The position numbers were made by a program, and so were the translations under genes. From positions 1 to 36,782 of the forward strand of contig JANXMZ010000080.1 of the NCBI GenBank assembly GCA_025354385.1: a DNA stretch of 36,782 nucleotides, written 5' to 3'. This document shows positions 17,190 to 26,321 of the stretch, piece after piece. The notes under the pieces are model-generated. The model worked only from the letters and a program-made list of their open reading frames with translations, had not been told where the DNA came from and made no database searches. The stretch comes from Bacteroidota bacterium (GTDB lineage: Bacteria > Bacteroidota > Bacteroidia > NS11-12g > UBA955). Each line of letters opens with the position of its first letter. The first letter of the stretch is position 1.

Positions 17190-17714
17190 TTGAAAAAAAT
17201 ATTATTATTGAGTGATACCCATGGCTGTGTTGAAAAAGATATTGTAAAATATTTTGCGGAGGCTGATGAAATTTGGCATGCTGGCGATTGGGGAAATACA
17301 GAACTAAGTGATATAATGGAGGAAATTGGCAAGCCTGTTAGAAGTGTTTATGGCAATATCGATGGTCAAGAATTGCGTTCGCGTTATCCTTTGCACAATC
17401 GTTTCGAATGCGAAGGAGTGAAGGTGTGGATGACCCATATTGGAGGGTATCCGGGTAATTATAATGCTCAACTTTTATCAGAATTAAAAGCCAATACCCC
17501 ACATTTGTTTATCTGTGGTCATAGTCATATTTTAAAAGTAATGCGCGATAAAAACAACAAGGATATGTTAGTAATGAATCCTGGAGCTGCTGGTAGACAT
17601 GGCTTTCATATTATGCGTACCATGTTAAAATTTGAGTTGGATAATGGCGCTGTTAAAAATGTAGCGGTAATAGAATTGGGTAAAAGAGCAGCGGGTATTG
17701 TTCCTGAAAAATAA
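17190..17714 (+). CDS. YfcE/MJ0936-type metallophosphoesterase
   Basis: 174 aa, a compact calcineurin-like phosphoesterase. Metal-ligand motifs in order: SDTHG (D9, H11), HAGDWGN (Asp), YGNIDG (Asn-Asp), the His in MTHIGGYPG, and GHSHI. The length is normal for the YfcE/MJ0936 family, which hydrolyses phosphodiesters using two metal ions; physiological substrates are uncertain. There is no ATG before the first motif, and an in-frame stop lies at 17169-17171. The start must therefore be TTG at 17190-17192, giving the expected MKKILLLSDTHG beginning. It is cytoplasmic. The leader is short because the divergent rhomboid gene begins 44 nt away. Confidence 0.92.
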   Translation: MKKILLLSDTHGCVEKDIVKYFAEADEIWHAGDWGNTELSDIMEEIGKPVRSVYGNIDGQELRSRYPLHNRFECEGVKVWMTHIGGYPGNYNAQLLSELKANTPHLFICGHSHILKVMRDKNNKDMLVMNPGAAGRHGFHIMRTMLKFELDNGAVKNVAVIELGKRAAGIVPEK

Positions 17715-17770
17715 TAATTATGACAAGCTTTTATTTTAATTAACAAGGCAGGTCAAAAATTAAAATTAAC

Positions 17771-17778
17771 TAATTTTG
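17771..17778 (+). promoter_or_regulatory. -7 box for the outer-membrane barrel gene
   Basis: TAATTTTG fits TAnnTTTG, 66 nt upstream of the preferred start. A suitably spaced -33 TTG is not seen, so this is moderate support only. Confidence 0.4.
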
Positions 17779-17844
17779 GTCGAAAAAATTACTTAAACAC
17801 AATATATTATGTAACTAATGGGTTATGTTTACCATTTAGTGGAA

Positions 17845-20607
17845 ATGAAAATAGTTTTACCGTATTTATTCTTATCTATTTTATTGCTGTCAACTAACGT
17901 TTTGTCAGCACAAAAATCAGTTCGCAGTTTTAAGGGCCGAGTGGTCGACTCTGCTACCCAACTGCCAATCAAGGATGTTTCTGTTTGTATCTATAGAGCC
18001 AGTGATACTAGTTTAATTAATTTTGGTTTTACAACACCTAATGGTAATTTTAGTATATCAACATCCAATACTGATTCGTTAATTCTTATTTTTAGTATTG
18101 TTGGTTTTGCAGAGAAAATTAAAAGGACACACAATGTTGGTGATGGCGAATTTAACCTTCAAAATTATGGTGATATTAAATTGGCAACCCTGCCATTTCA
18201 ATTTAAATTGGTTTCTGTAAGAGGAGCAGCCATTAGGATGAAGGGCGATACCATGGAAATTAATGCATCTAGATTCAAAGTATTGCCGGGCAGTGATGTG
18301 GCTCAATTGTTTAAAAAAATACCAGGCTTCGAAGTAAATGTAAAAGGGGAAATAAAAGTAGACGGTGCTGCAGTAGATAAAATAATGGTAGATGGATCGG
18401 ATTTTTTTGGCAATAATCCGGGCATGGTGTCTAAAAATTTAACAGCAGATATGATTGAGACAGTTCAGGTATTTGAAGAGAAAAATGAAGACGGTTCACC
18501 GAAAGCAACTCAAACTAAAATTATCAATCTCAAATTAAAGAAAGGCAAACGCAATGGCACTTTTGGCGATATTCTTGTGGGTGGTGGAACAGCTGGTAGA
18601 TATGAATCGGGTTTAAGATTGAATAGTTTTAAAAATGATAGAAAAATTTCATTCATAAGCAATGCCAATAATATCAATGAAACTGGTTTCGACTTTGGTT
18701 TCGATAATTGGCATCGCGCTCAAAACGACGATAAAAACGGAGGAGGTAATAATTTGTATTTTTATACTAGTAGCAGTTTCAATAACGCTAACAACGAGGG
18801 TAATATCAACAATACAGCGGAAACTGGTATATCGTATTTTAATGAGTTCTCTCGCAAACGTAAATTCTCTGTCAACCTTTCACTCGATCGAAATAAATTC
18901 AACTCTATATCAGCATCAAATAGCAGCAATCCTTTTAATGATTCAATTCGAAGGTTTAATATTGATAGTAACGTAATTAATGGGTTAGCCTATTCTGCCT
19001 CAATTCAAGTGAGCTATACCAAACAGCGCGACTCCACACTCAGATTTGAAACTGGTATACGATCTTCTCTTGATTTAAATAATTTACTAACGAGTAAAGA
19101 TAATATTATTCGCTTTAATAGTTTAGAAATTAATAGAGGCGTGAATGAATTGAAAAGTAATTTTAAAAATTCTTATTTTAGGGTCACCGGTTTTTTTGAA
19201 AAACGTTGGAGAAAAGATATACGTTATCGCTATTCACTATCGAGCAATTTTCGAAATTTTACAGATAATAATTTCTTATATCAATATTTAAGAAATACAA
19301 ATGACACTTTTAATAATTTAAACCACCAATCCATCAATCGTCAAGAGTTTTTGATTAAAGTATTTGGTCAAATGCCCTTAAGCCAACGATGGTTTTTAAA
19401 TTTGTCTGCCGAACGCTGGTTGCAAACTAATTTGAATAATCAATTAACAAACGGTAATAATCAAATTCAAAAATCGAATTTTACTGAAGCATACACTACA
19501 AAAATCGACTCACTATCAATTGATTTTACCAATCGCATTGAACAATATTCGGCTCGTCCTTACATCAGTTATGAAAATAAAGGATTTTATTTTAGCGCTG
19601 GATCAACTTTTATGCTTGTTAATATGAGCAATGTAAATAAAGCTATTGGTACTAGTTTGCCTAAACAATATCCTAAGGCATTACCTTCATTCAGATTTAG
19701 TTATAATGGATTAAAATTTGGTTACATTTCTTTGCTATTAGAGAAATCAATTCTATTTCCGACCAGTAATGATTTAATGCCCATTTTGAATTTGAATAAC
19801 AACTACCAACGCTATTCGGGTAATTCAAGTTTACGACCACAAGAAACCTATAAGGCAAGTACATACATAAGTATTCGACAAATAAAATGGTTTAAATCTT
19901 TGTACTTCATGGGTGATATAAGCTATTCCGATAATTCAAAAATTTATACCAATTTAACCAATAAAGAAGGTATCGTAGTAAGAACTCCTATTAACGAAAC
20001 AGGTTTACGCAACTATAATTTCTCCGGTGGTTTTGATAAAAAAATAACCAAAATGCTCATTTTTAATTCGTATATATCGAATATGTATAGTCATATGCCA
20101 ACCTATTATAACAATCAAAAAACATTTACGAATAATAGCAATTGGGGTATTTATCCAGGCCTAACTTTTTCGGTAAAAGATAGTTTTGAAGCAGGAACGA
20201 GTTTGAGTATCAATGCTCAGAATTTTAAAAATAATTTGAATCAAAATTTGAACTATCAACAAACAACCATTGGTTACGATTTTAAAATTAGAACTTTGTT
20301 TAAATGGGGAATGGAGTTAAATTCTAATATCAATTTCAATGATCAACGAAAAGTTCCAGGCATAGGAAAAATAGTAACAGTTTGGAATTTGTACTTACAA
20401 CAACCTCTTGGCAAAAAAGCGAAGTTTAATGTTAAGCTTACAGCTTATGATATTCTTAAACAGAATACATCAATTAGCCGCTACGTAAGCGATAATTATG
20501 TTTATATTAATCAAAGCAATCAATTGACCCAGTATTTTATGCTTTCATTGGTTTATAAAATCAAAAAAATGGGTGGTGATGAAGAGGCGTTTGATTACGT
20601 ACAATAA
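17845..20607 (+). CDS. Large outer-membrane beta-barrel protein with N-terminal carboxypeptidase-regulatory-like domain
   Basis: 920 aa from the ATG at 17845, which gives a clean signal peptide (MKIVLPYLFLSILLL to LSAQ); an in-frame ATG 27 nt upstream would add nine residues. Domains in order: CarboxypepD_reg-like (about 25-110, GRVVDSATQLPIKDVSV), a plug-like domain (about 130-230, with GDTMEINASRFKVLPGSDVAQLFKKIPG and KIMVDGSDFFG), and a barrel of the OMP_b-brl_3 type to the C-terminus. It resembles TonB-dependent receptors but belongs to the family often annotated simply as outer membrane beta-barrel protein. Transport substrate or role is unknown. It is unusually rich in Asn, as expected for long extracellular loops in AT-rich genomes. 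Single gene, converging on miaA. Confidence 0.9.
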   Translation: MKIVLPYLFLSILLLSTNVLSAQKSVRSFKGRVVDSATQLPIKDVSVCIYRASDTSLINFGFTTPNGNFSISTSNTDSLILIFSIVGFAEKIKRTHNVGDGEFNLQNYGDIKLATLPFQFKLVSVRGAAIRMKGDTMEINASRFKVLPGSDVAQLFKKIPGFEVNVKGEIKVDGAAVDKIMVDGSDFFGNNPGMVSKNLTADMIETVQVFEEKNEDGSPKATQTKIINLKLKKGKRNGTFGDILVGGGTAGRYESGLRLNSFKNDRKISFISNANNINETGFDFGFDNWHRAQNDDKNGGGNNLYFYTSSSFNNANNEGNINNTAETGISYFNEFSRKRKFSVNLSLDRNKFNSISASNSSNPFNDSIRRFNIDSNVINGLAYSASIQVSYTKQRDSTLRFETGIRSSLDLNNLLTSKDNIIRFNSLEINRGVNELKSNFKNSYFRVTGFFEKRWRKDIRYRYSLSSNFRNFTDNNFLYQYLRNTNDTFNNLNHQSINRQEFLIKVFGQMPLSQRWFLNLSAERWLQTNLNNQLTNGNNQIQKSNFTEAYTTKIDSLSIDFTNRIEQYSARPYISYENKGFYFSAGSTFMLVNMSNVNKAIGTSLPKQYPKALPSFRFSYNGLKFGYISLLLEKSILFPTSNDLMPILNLNNNYQRYSGNSSLRPQETYKASTYISIRQIKWFKSLYFMGDISYSDNSKIYTNLTNKEGIVVRTPINETGLRNYNFSGGFDKKITKMLIFNSYISNMYSHMPTYYNNQKTFTNNSNWGIYPGLTFSVKDSFEAGTSLSINAQNFKNNLNQNLNYQQTTIGYDFKIRTLFKWGMELNSNINFNDQRKVPGIGKIVTVWNLYLQQPLGKKAKFNVKLTAYDILKQNTSISRYVSDNYVYINQSNQLTQYFMLSLVYKIKKMGGDEEAFDYVQ

Positions 20608-20625
20608 ACATGTACTCCTTTTTAT

Positions 20626-20648
20626 AATAGTCAACTAAGTTGACTATT
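20626..20648. repeat. Perfect 23-bp palindrome between convergent genes, overlapping the miaA stop
   Basis: AATAGTCAACT (626-636 of this kb) is perfectly inverted as AGTTGACTATT (638-648) around a single A. It covers the TAG stop codon of miaA (20644-20646). No T-run follows on either strand, so it is not a classical intrinsic terminator. It may still stop or protect both converging transcripts, or be a protein-binding site. Confidence 0.6.
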
Positions 20649-21486
20649 GTTGGTGCCTAAACCAAGTCAATTGTCGTTTTGCATAATTTCTAGTATGCTG
20701 TTTAATCTTTTCAATTACTTCATCTCTTTTTACTTCTCCTCTAAAATAAGGCCACCACTCAGAGTAACCTACAGTTTGCAGAGCATTGAGATGTTGTAAG
20801 TGCTCGAGTCCTTTGGCTTCCGCTTCTAATCCATTGGCCACCATACTATCTACTCGCTGATTAATGCGCTCATATAAAACTTCTCGCGGCATATTTAAAT
20901 GAACATATTCTGTTTCAAAAGCATGTTCAAAGGCTGGTAAATAAGATTGTTCAGGACGAGGAGATTGTTCAATTTCAATTGCGCGCATTAAGCGTTGTGG
21001 ATTATTAATATCCATACTTTCGAATTTCGATGCATTCAAATTTTTAAGGCGAAGCTGCAAACTCATTAAACCTTCTTTTTCATATATTGTTTGCAACTCA
21101 GCTCGCAGTATTTCGTTTCTATCTGGCAATGGATCTAAGCCATTTAACAGAGCATTAATGTATAATCCAGTTCCACCACATAATATAAGTGTGTCATTTG
21201 TCAAGAACAATTCATTGATTAATTCTCTCCCTTCTTTTGCATACCTGCCTGCATTGTAATTATCGTGTATGCTTACATGATCTATAAAATAATGATTAAC
21301 GGTAGCCAATTGTTCGGTATCGGGTTTGGCAACGCCTATTCCTAATTCTTTGTATACTTGTCGCGAGTCGGCCGATATCACTGGACTTCTAAATTGCAAT
21401 GCCAATTTAATTGCATGTGCTGTTTTGCCCACGGCTGTAGGTCCAGTAACAACAATTAGTTTTTTAGAAGTTTGTAAAGAAACCAC
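20644..21486 (-). CDS. miaA: tRNA dimethylallyltransferase MiaA
   Basis: 280 aa, slightly shorter than the usual 300-310. It transfers the dimethylallyl group of DMAPP to the N6 of A37 in tRNAs reading UNN codons. P-loop GPTAVGKT (about 15-22), SADSRQVYKELGIG, KPDTEQL, the HYFIDH segment, CGGTGLYINALLNGLDPLPDR and the C-terminal TRNYAKRQLTWFRH are all present. The start is GTG at 21484-21486, which overlaps the TAG stop of the upstream small gene by one nucleotide (TAGTG). The C-terminal coding end is part of a perfect palindrome. tsaD, another A37-modifying gene, lies 13 kb away, with no operon link. Confidence 0.96.
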   Translation of the reverse strand: MVSLQTSKKLIVVTGPTAVGKTAHAIKLALQFRSPVISADSRQVYKELGIGVAKPDTEQLATVNHYFIDHVSIHDNYNAGRYAKEGRELINELFLTNDTLILCGGTGLYINALLNGLDPLPDRNEILRAELQTIYEKEGLMSLQLRLKNLNASKFESMDINNPQRLMRAIEIEQSPRPEQSYLPAFEHAFETEYVHLNMPREVLYERINQRVDSMVANGLEAEAKGLEHLQHLNALQTVGYSEWWPYFRGEVKRDEVIEKIKQHTRNYAKRQLTWFRHQQ

Positions 21487-21851
21487 TATTTTAATGCTTC
21501 CACTTTATACACTAAATTATTTGTTTCCCCTTGCCAAGGCATGGCTTTTATTTTTTGATGATAATACAATTTTACCTCATGGCCCTCTAAGTTCTGCAAT
21601 GCTTCAATGGTCTCTTTATTGTTGCCAATAACGCTAAAATGCCACATATTGGCGGTTAGTCCCAATACATTTGTATTTAATACACCTGCGTTCATATCGC
21701 CTTCATAAGTTTTGAATACATAGCCCTTCTTTGAAAATTTTAAAAGAATACCACTCCTAGTACCTTCGCTATAAGTATAGCTGCAAATGGCAAAGTATAG
21801 TAAGAAGGATACAATCAAAAGCGAAGCAGCCCAGATGATAAATTTTTTCAT
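21486..21851 (-). CDS. Small membrane-anchored protein of unknown function, 121 aa
   Basis: One N-terminal hydrophobic segment (about 4-24, IIWAASLLIVSFLLYFAIC) is followed by an exported domain beginning YSEGTRSGILLKFSKKGYVFKTYEGDM. I recall similar conserved hypothetical proteins in Bacteroidota, in which the SEG-R-G-x-K-FS-KG-x-FKTYEG motif is invariant; no function is known to me. The rest is predicted beta-rich, possibly a small OB-like fold. ATG start at 21849-21851. A perfect minus-strand TAnnTTTG box (TAAATTTG, complement of 21856-21863) is only 5 nt from the start codon, which would make the mRNA leaderless if it is used. It is coupled to miaA by a 1-nt overlap. Confidence 0.75.
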   Translation of the reverse strand: MKKFIIWAASLLIVSFLLYFAICSYTYSEGTRSGILLKFSKKGYVFKTYEGDMNAGVLNTNVLGLTANMWHFSVIGNNKETIEALQNLEGHEVKLYYHQKIKAMPWQGETNNLVYKVEALK

Positions 21852-21969
21852 GGTTCAAATTTAAGACTAGCAATTTGAATTTTATTCATTTATGATAGAA
21901 TACTGATAGATGTTAAAAAAGGTGTGATACTTTTCATATAAAATAGTGGACTTCTAAAAAAAAATATTG

Positions 21970-21977
21970 TAGGTTTG
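21970..21977 (+). promoter_or_regulatory. -7 box for the M20 dipeptidase gene
   Basis: TAGGTTTG matches TAnnTTTG, and the ATG follows 17 nt later. No clear -33 element is visible in the A-rich upstream sequence. Confidence 0.45.
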
Positions 21978-21994
21978 AACCTTAATTTTATCAA

Positions 21995-23380
21995 ATGAAC
22001 CATTCAGAATATTTAGAGCAAAACAAAGACCGTTTCCTCAACGAATTACTTGAAATATTGCGCATCCCATCTGTGAGTGCCGACAGCAAATATGCAGAAG
22101 ATGTGAAAAAAACAGCCGCCTATGTTGCAGAAAAATTAAAAGCAGCAGGAGCTGATAACGTAGAAATTTGTCCAACCGCTGGTCATCCAATAGTATTTGG
22201 AGAAAAATTTGTAGATGCCAGTTTGCCAACAATTCTGGTTTACGGTCATTATGATGTGCAACCAGCAGATCCAGTTGAATTATGGCATTCACCACCATTC
22301 GAGCCTGTTATTAAAAAACCCGAAGAGCATCCTGAAGGTGCTATTTATGCCCGCGGTGCTTGCGATGATAAGGGTCAGATGTACATGCACTTAAAAGCAT
22401 TTGAAAGCATGATGCAAACTGGTTCATTAACCTGTAACGTAAAGTTTATGATAGAAGGAGAAGAAGAGGTGGGTTCTGCAAATCTTGGTACTTTTATTAA
22501 GGCTAATAAAGAAAAATTGAAAGCAGATGTGGTGTTGGTAAGTGATACCAGTATGATTGCCAATGATACACCAAGCATAGATGTAGGTTTGCGTGGCTTG
22601 GCTTATATGGAAGTAGAAGTAGTTGGTCCAAATAGAGACTTGCACTCGGGCGTATATGGTGGTGCAGTTGCAAATCCAGCAACAATTTTATGTCAGATGA
22701 TTGCAGCCATGCACGATGAAAACAATCATATTACCATTCCAGGTTTTTATGATGATGTAATAACAGTGAGTGATGCAGATAGGGCCGAAATGGCAAAAGC
22801 CCCGTTTAATTTAGAGGCTTATAAAAAAGACTTAGGCATTGCAGAAACTTGGGGAGAAAAAGGATACTCAACCGTTGAAAGAACAAGCATTCGACCAACA
22901 TTAGAAGTCAATGGAATTTGGGGTGGATATATAGGCGAAGGTTCTAAAACAGTTTTGCCTAGTAAGGCAAATGCAAAAATTAGTATGCGTTTAGTACCTG
23001 GCCAAAGTTCAAATAAAATTTCAGATTTGTTCAAAGCTTATTTTGAGTCGGCAGCGCCTGCAAATGTAAAAGTGACTGTAACGGCTCATCATGGTGGTGA
23101 ACCAGTTTTAACACCAACAGATAGTATTGAGTTTCAAGCTGCGGCAATGGCAATGGAAAAAACTTTTGGCAAAAAACCAATTCCAACCAGAGGTGGCGGC
23201 AGTATCCCAATCATCGCATTGTTCGAAGCCGAGTTAGGCATTAAGTCTGTCCTTATGGGCTTTGGATTGGATAGCGATTCCTTGCACTCTCCGAATGAAA
23301 AATATGGTTTGTTTAATTTTTACAAGGGCATAGAAACCATTCCTTATTTCTATCAATTTTATGCTGAACTGAATAAATAA
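21995..23380 (+). CDS. M20-family metallo-dipeptidase
   Basis: 461 aa, cytoplasmic, close to the carnosine-dipeptidase-like branch of peptidase family M20. The two-zinc site is complete: H85 and D87 in YGHYDVQPAD, the bridging Asp in GACDDKGQ, the Glu pair in EGEEEVGS with Glu156 as catalytic base, the Asp in VSDTSM, and the His in LHSPNEKY near the end. The lid domain (about 205-330) has the NRDLHSGVYGG motif with the dimer-contributed His. It hydrolyses dipeptides or short N-terminal peptides; exact specificity is open. ATG start with a TAGGTTTG box 17 nt upstream. Single gene ending in a strong shared terminator. Confidence 0.94.
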   Translation: MNHSEYLEQNKDRFLNELLEILRIPSVSADSKYAEDVKKTAAYVAEKLKAAGADNVEICPTAGHPIVFGEKFVDASLPTILVYGHYDVQPADPVELWHSPPFEPVIKKPEEHPEGAIYARGACDDKGQMYMHLKAFESMMQTGSLTCNVKFMIEGEEEVGSANLGTFIKANKEKLKADVVLVSDTSMIANDTPSIDVGLRGLAYMEVEVVGPNRDLHSGVYGGAVANPATILCQMIAAMHDENNHITIPGFYDDVITVSDADRAEMAKAPFNLEAYKKDLGIAETWGEKGYSTVERTSIRPTLEVNGIWGGYIGEGSKTVLPSKANAKISMRLVPGQSSNKISDLFKAYFESAAPANVKVTVTAHHGGEPVLTPTDSIEFQAAAMAMEKTFGKKPIPTRGGGSIPIIALFEAELGIKSVLMGFGLDSDSLHSPNEKYGLFNFYKGIETIPYFYQFYAELNK

Positions 23381-23400
23381 AATTGGAATAAATAGATTTT

Positions 23401-23437
23401 AAAATGGTCTCTGATTTAAAAGTCAGAGACCATTTTT
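23401..23437. terminator. Bidirectional intrinsic terminator
   Basis: A 14-bp perfect stem, AAAATGGTCTCTGA (23401-23414) with its complement at 23423-23436, closes an 8-nt loop. T residues follow on the plus strand, and its A-rich 5' side gives T residues on the minus strand. It sits between the convergent dipeptidase and MFS genes. Confidence 0.9.
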
Positions 23438-23449
23438 ATTTTCAATATT

Positions 23450-25225
23450 TTAATGAGAAACCTCTGCTTCTATAATATCTACATCTATGTTCTGTTTTTT
23501 CAAAATGTTTTTAACAAGAACCGCAAATAATGTGAGGTAGGCAAAACAAATGACAGCTAAAATATAGGACTGGTGAATGCCAATAATATCGGATAACTTA
23601 CCTTGTATAGGCGGAATAATACCGCCACCTAATATCATCATAATTAAAAATGCAGAACCTTGAGATGTGTATTTGCCTAAACCAATTATGGATAAACTGA
23701 AAATGGCGGGCCACATAATACTGCAGGCCAAACCGCCTGAAAGGAAAGCATAAATGGCGACGGTGCCACTGCTCATTAAACCAATAAGCATGGCCAATAA
23801 ACCAAAGCTGCCAAATATCAGGAGTGTTCTGGCCGGTTTATCGTTGCTTAAAAAGAAAGCACCAATTTGGGCCAATACGCAAAAAATATAGTAATAAAGT
23901 GGGCGCATATCTTTACCGGAAAGTATATTAACACCAAGTATTACAAAAAATGCGATGAGTGGCACAACTACTAATGCGATTGTTTTAGTGTTGCCTTTTA
24001 AGTTGAACACACTTATGGCTCCTGCCCATCGGCCAATCATCAAACTGCCCCAATACATAGAAATGTAAGGTGCAATATCCGAAGACTGCATTTTGCCAAA
24101 CTCTTCCAATTTTAATAACTCACCCAAATTGCTACCTATGGCTACCTCGACACCCACATAAGTAAAAATAGCCAACATACCCAAAACCAATTGAGGGTAT
24201 TGCATAGCACCCCAACCTTCGTGTTTCTTTTGGGCTGATGAATAAGATAAAAGCAATCCTCCTACAATAACTAATAAAGCCCCCGAAAGCCAATACATTC
24301 TGTACTTTTCTAAACTTTCTTTGATGGGTTTAATTTCTTGTTCAAGGCTGCCTATTTTTATATCTACTTGTTGTTTTATACTTAATAACTGCGGTGTATT
24401 TTCAACATCCTTTACAGATTTTTTTAGATTCCTTATTTCAGTGTTAAGTTTTTCAATTTGAATGGCTTCTGCACTCTTGTAACTCCTAAATACTGGCGTG
24501 AACATGGCTGTTAAAAGCAATGACATAATTAAGAGCGTTCTCAAAGCCTTATCAGCTTTTTCCATGGGTTCCGAAATAATTCCTGTAGGTACTTTTTTTG
24601 AGAAGAAAAACAAAGCTGCTGCCGCAATGAATAAACCACCAACTCCTATATAAAGGTAAATCACTTTGTTGAGTTCGAGTAGTTTAATCTGTTCTTCTGT
24701 TACCGAAGTGGCAGTACCAAACAAGGCTAAAGCAACCACTATAGGTCCAATGGTGGTGCCAAATGAATTGATGCCTCCACCCAAGTTCACTCTGCTTGCA
24801 CCTGTCTTAGGGTCGCCCAATAAAATGGCAAAAGGATTGGCTGCAGTTTGTTGCAATGAAAAACCAAGGGCAACAATAAATAATCCTAATAACATACCTG
24901 CGTACAAATTGGCTTCAACAGCAATAATCATAGCACCAGCTCCTAGGGCTGAGAATAACAGTCCGTATACAATACTCCGTTTATAACCCCATTTGCCAAC
25001 AATATCAGTACCATTCGAATCGCCAATTGCAAATAGCAAAAGCGCACCAACATAATAGGCGGTATAGAAAGCAAAATCTACCAATTGAGATTGGAATTGA
25101 TCGAGCGAAAAATAGCTCTTACAAAAAGGTATAAATATACTGTTGCCAGCTGCTATGAAACCCCAGAAGAAAAAAACGGTAATTAGGGTATAAAGGGCAG
25201 GGTAATTGGTTTTATGGTTGCTCAT
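23450..25225 (-). CDS. FucP-like MFS sugar transporter with extra central coiled-coil insert
   Basis: 591 aa. The N-terminal half is FHS/FucP-like: [22 protein letters not shown] in helix 1, [18 protein letters not shown] in the 2-3 loop, and [14 protein letters not shown] and [17 protein letters not shown] in helices 4-5. The family imports hexoses or deoxyhexoses, typically with protons. Typical members have about 410-450 residues. Here about 115 extra residues (221-335) sit between the halves: one hydrophobic helix (228-246), a heptad-like charged segment (about 250-308, [18 protein letters not shown] and onward), and a second hydrophobic helix (312-329). If both helices span the membrane, the coiled coil is periplasmic and the protein has 14 helices. 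ATG start. Its promoter may overlap that of the divergent lipoprotein (minus TATGTTTG at 25362-25369). Confidence 0.88.
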   Translation of the reverse strand: MSNHKTNYPALYTLITVFFFWGFIAAGNSIFIPFCKSYFSLDQFQSQLVDFAFYTAYYVGALLLFAIGDSNGTDIVGKWGYKRSIVYGLLFSALGAGAMIIAVEANLYAGMLLGLFIVALGFSLQQTAANPFAILLGDPKTGASRVNLGGGINSFGTTIGPIVVALALFGTATSVTEEQIKLLELNKVIYLYIGVGGLFIAAAALFFFSKKVPTGIISEPMEKADKALRTLLIMSLLLTAMFTPVFRSYKSAEAIQIEKLNTEIRNLKKSVKDVENTPQLLSIKQQVDIKIGSLEQEIKPIKESLEKYRMYWLSGALLVIVGGLLLSYSSAQKKHEGWGAMQYPQLVLGMLAIFTYVGVEVAIGSNLGELLKLEEFGKMQSSDIAPYISMYWGSLMIGRWAGAISVFNLKGNTKTIALVVVPLIAFFVILGVNILSGKDMRPLYYYIFCVLAQIGAFFLSNDKPARTLLIFGSFGLLAMLIGLMSSGTVAIYAFLSGGLACSIMWPAIFSLSIIGLGKYTSQGSAFLIMMILGGGIIPPIQGKLSDIIGIHQSYILAVICFAYLTLFAVLVKNILKKQNIDVDIIEAEVSH

Positions 25226-25328
25226 TTGATTGCTTACGTGTGAATAATTTTAATTTATCTTCTCTAATATTCAATATTAAGGCCTTTTAAACAGAAAAAT
25301 TTGCATTGTTCCGATTCGGTAAAAAAAA

Positions 25329-25360
25329 TTTGAAATTCGGCTTTTTTATTGATATATTTG
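25329..25360 (+). promoter_or_regulatory. Full Bacteroidota promoter of the lipoprotein gene
   Basis: TTTG at 25329-25332 and TATATTTG at 25353-25360 are separated by 20 bp, a near-ideal -33/-7 pair. The start codon lies 24 nt downstream. Confidence 0.75.
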
Positions 25361-25384
25361 CCAAACATAATTATAAGATATTAT

Positions 25385-26254
25385 ATGAAAAAATTAATTT
25401 ATTCTACTTTAGGGCTAATTTTAGTGAGCTCTTTGATTTTAGCTGGTTGCAAAGGTAGCAGCAGTGGGGGTGGTACAACACCAACAACTCCAAAGCCAAC
25501 GGTTACATTCATCAACACTTCAGGCTATACATTCTCTAACCAAAGTGTATTAAATACAGGTGCAACTGCGAAATTGCAATTCGGTATGGTTGTTTCTAGT
25601 ACAATTGATTTAAAATCAATTACTGTTACAAGAAATTATGAAGGATCAGGTGCTGTTGTTATTTTAACAAAAACCTTAGCTAGTAATTTAAAAACATATA
25701 CCATTGATGTTTTTGATACTTTATCAAGTACATTAAAAGGTAAATATGTATATACATTCAGTGCTATAGATAAAGATGCAACTACTGGTTCAAGTTCAAT
25801 TGAAATAACTGCAACAGGTGCTTTGATTGAAATAACTGATCAAAAAATTTATAACAATTTTGGTACTGGTTTTGGCGGTTACGATTTAATCAACGGTGAA
25901 ACAATCTCTAATGCAGATGCTTCAAACGTAGCAAGAAGAGATATCAGAGACAATTCAACAAGTTCTGTTATTTCTAAATCATGGACTTCTAGCAATGGTA
26001 CTTCTTTCATCAAAAACCCTCCAACAATTACTTGGGCTCAAATGGACAGCGAAGCTAAATTAAAATCTGCTTTTGATTTAAATTCTGGCAGTGCAGTTAC
26101 CACTGTAACAGGTTTAGATGGAGTTACTGGTACTTTGATTCTTGCTAAAGTTACCAGAGCAGCTTCTACAAAATATTTCATGATAAGAATTACAGATGTA
26201 GTAGACGATCCAGGAGCTAATACGGATTGGGTTGTTTTTGATTACAAATTCTAG
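25385..26254 (+). CDS. Secreted lipoprotein of unknown function
   Basis: 289 aa from the ATG at 25385; an in-frame TTG at 25349 precedes it but lies within the promoter. The signal peptide ends in a lipobox (SLILAGC, Cys21), followed by a Ser/Gly/Thr/Pro linker (GSSSGGGTTPTTPKPT) and then a beta-rich domain. Sequence features are NTSGYTFSNQSVLNTGATAKLQFGMVVSSTIDL and a later YNNFGTGFGGYDLINGETIS segment. This layout is common among Bacteroidota surface lipoproteins, but I cannot name the family. It has its own strong promoter and a strong terminator, so it is probably well expressed as a single gene. The Thr/Ser/Ala-rich composition fits an exposed surface protein. Confidence 0.85.
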   Translation: MKKLIYSTLGLILVSSLILAGCKGSSSGGGTTPTTPKPTVTFINTSGYTFSNQSVLNTGATAKLQFGMVVSSTIDLKSITVTRNYEGSGAVVILTKTLASNLKTYTIDVFDTLSSTLKGKYVYTFSAIDKDATTGSSSIEITATGALIEITDQKIYNNFGTGFGGYDLINGETISNADASNVARRDIRDNSTSSVISKSWTSSNGTSFIKNPPTITWAQMDSEAKLKSAFDLNSGSAVTTVTGLDGVTGTLILAKVTRAASTKYFMIRITDVVDDPGANTDWVVFDYKF

Positions 26255-26274
26255 TTAAACTATATAAAAATATT

Positions 26275-26304
26275 AAAGCCGACCTTTAAAAGTCGGCTTT
26301 TTTT
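26275..26304 (+). terminator. Intrinsic terminator after the lipoprotein gene
   Basis: AAAGCCGAC (26275-26283) pairs with GTCGGCTTT (26292-26300), followed by a T-run to 26304. It ends only 18 nt before the pfkA start, so little room remains for a separate pfkA promoter (a CAACTTTG near-match to the -7 box lies at 26308-26315). Confidence 0.9.
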
Positions 26305-26321
26305 ATGCAACTTTGCGAGTA

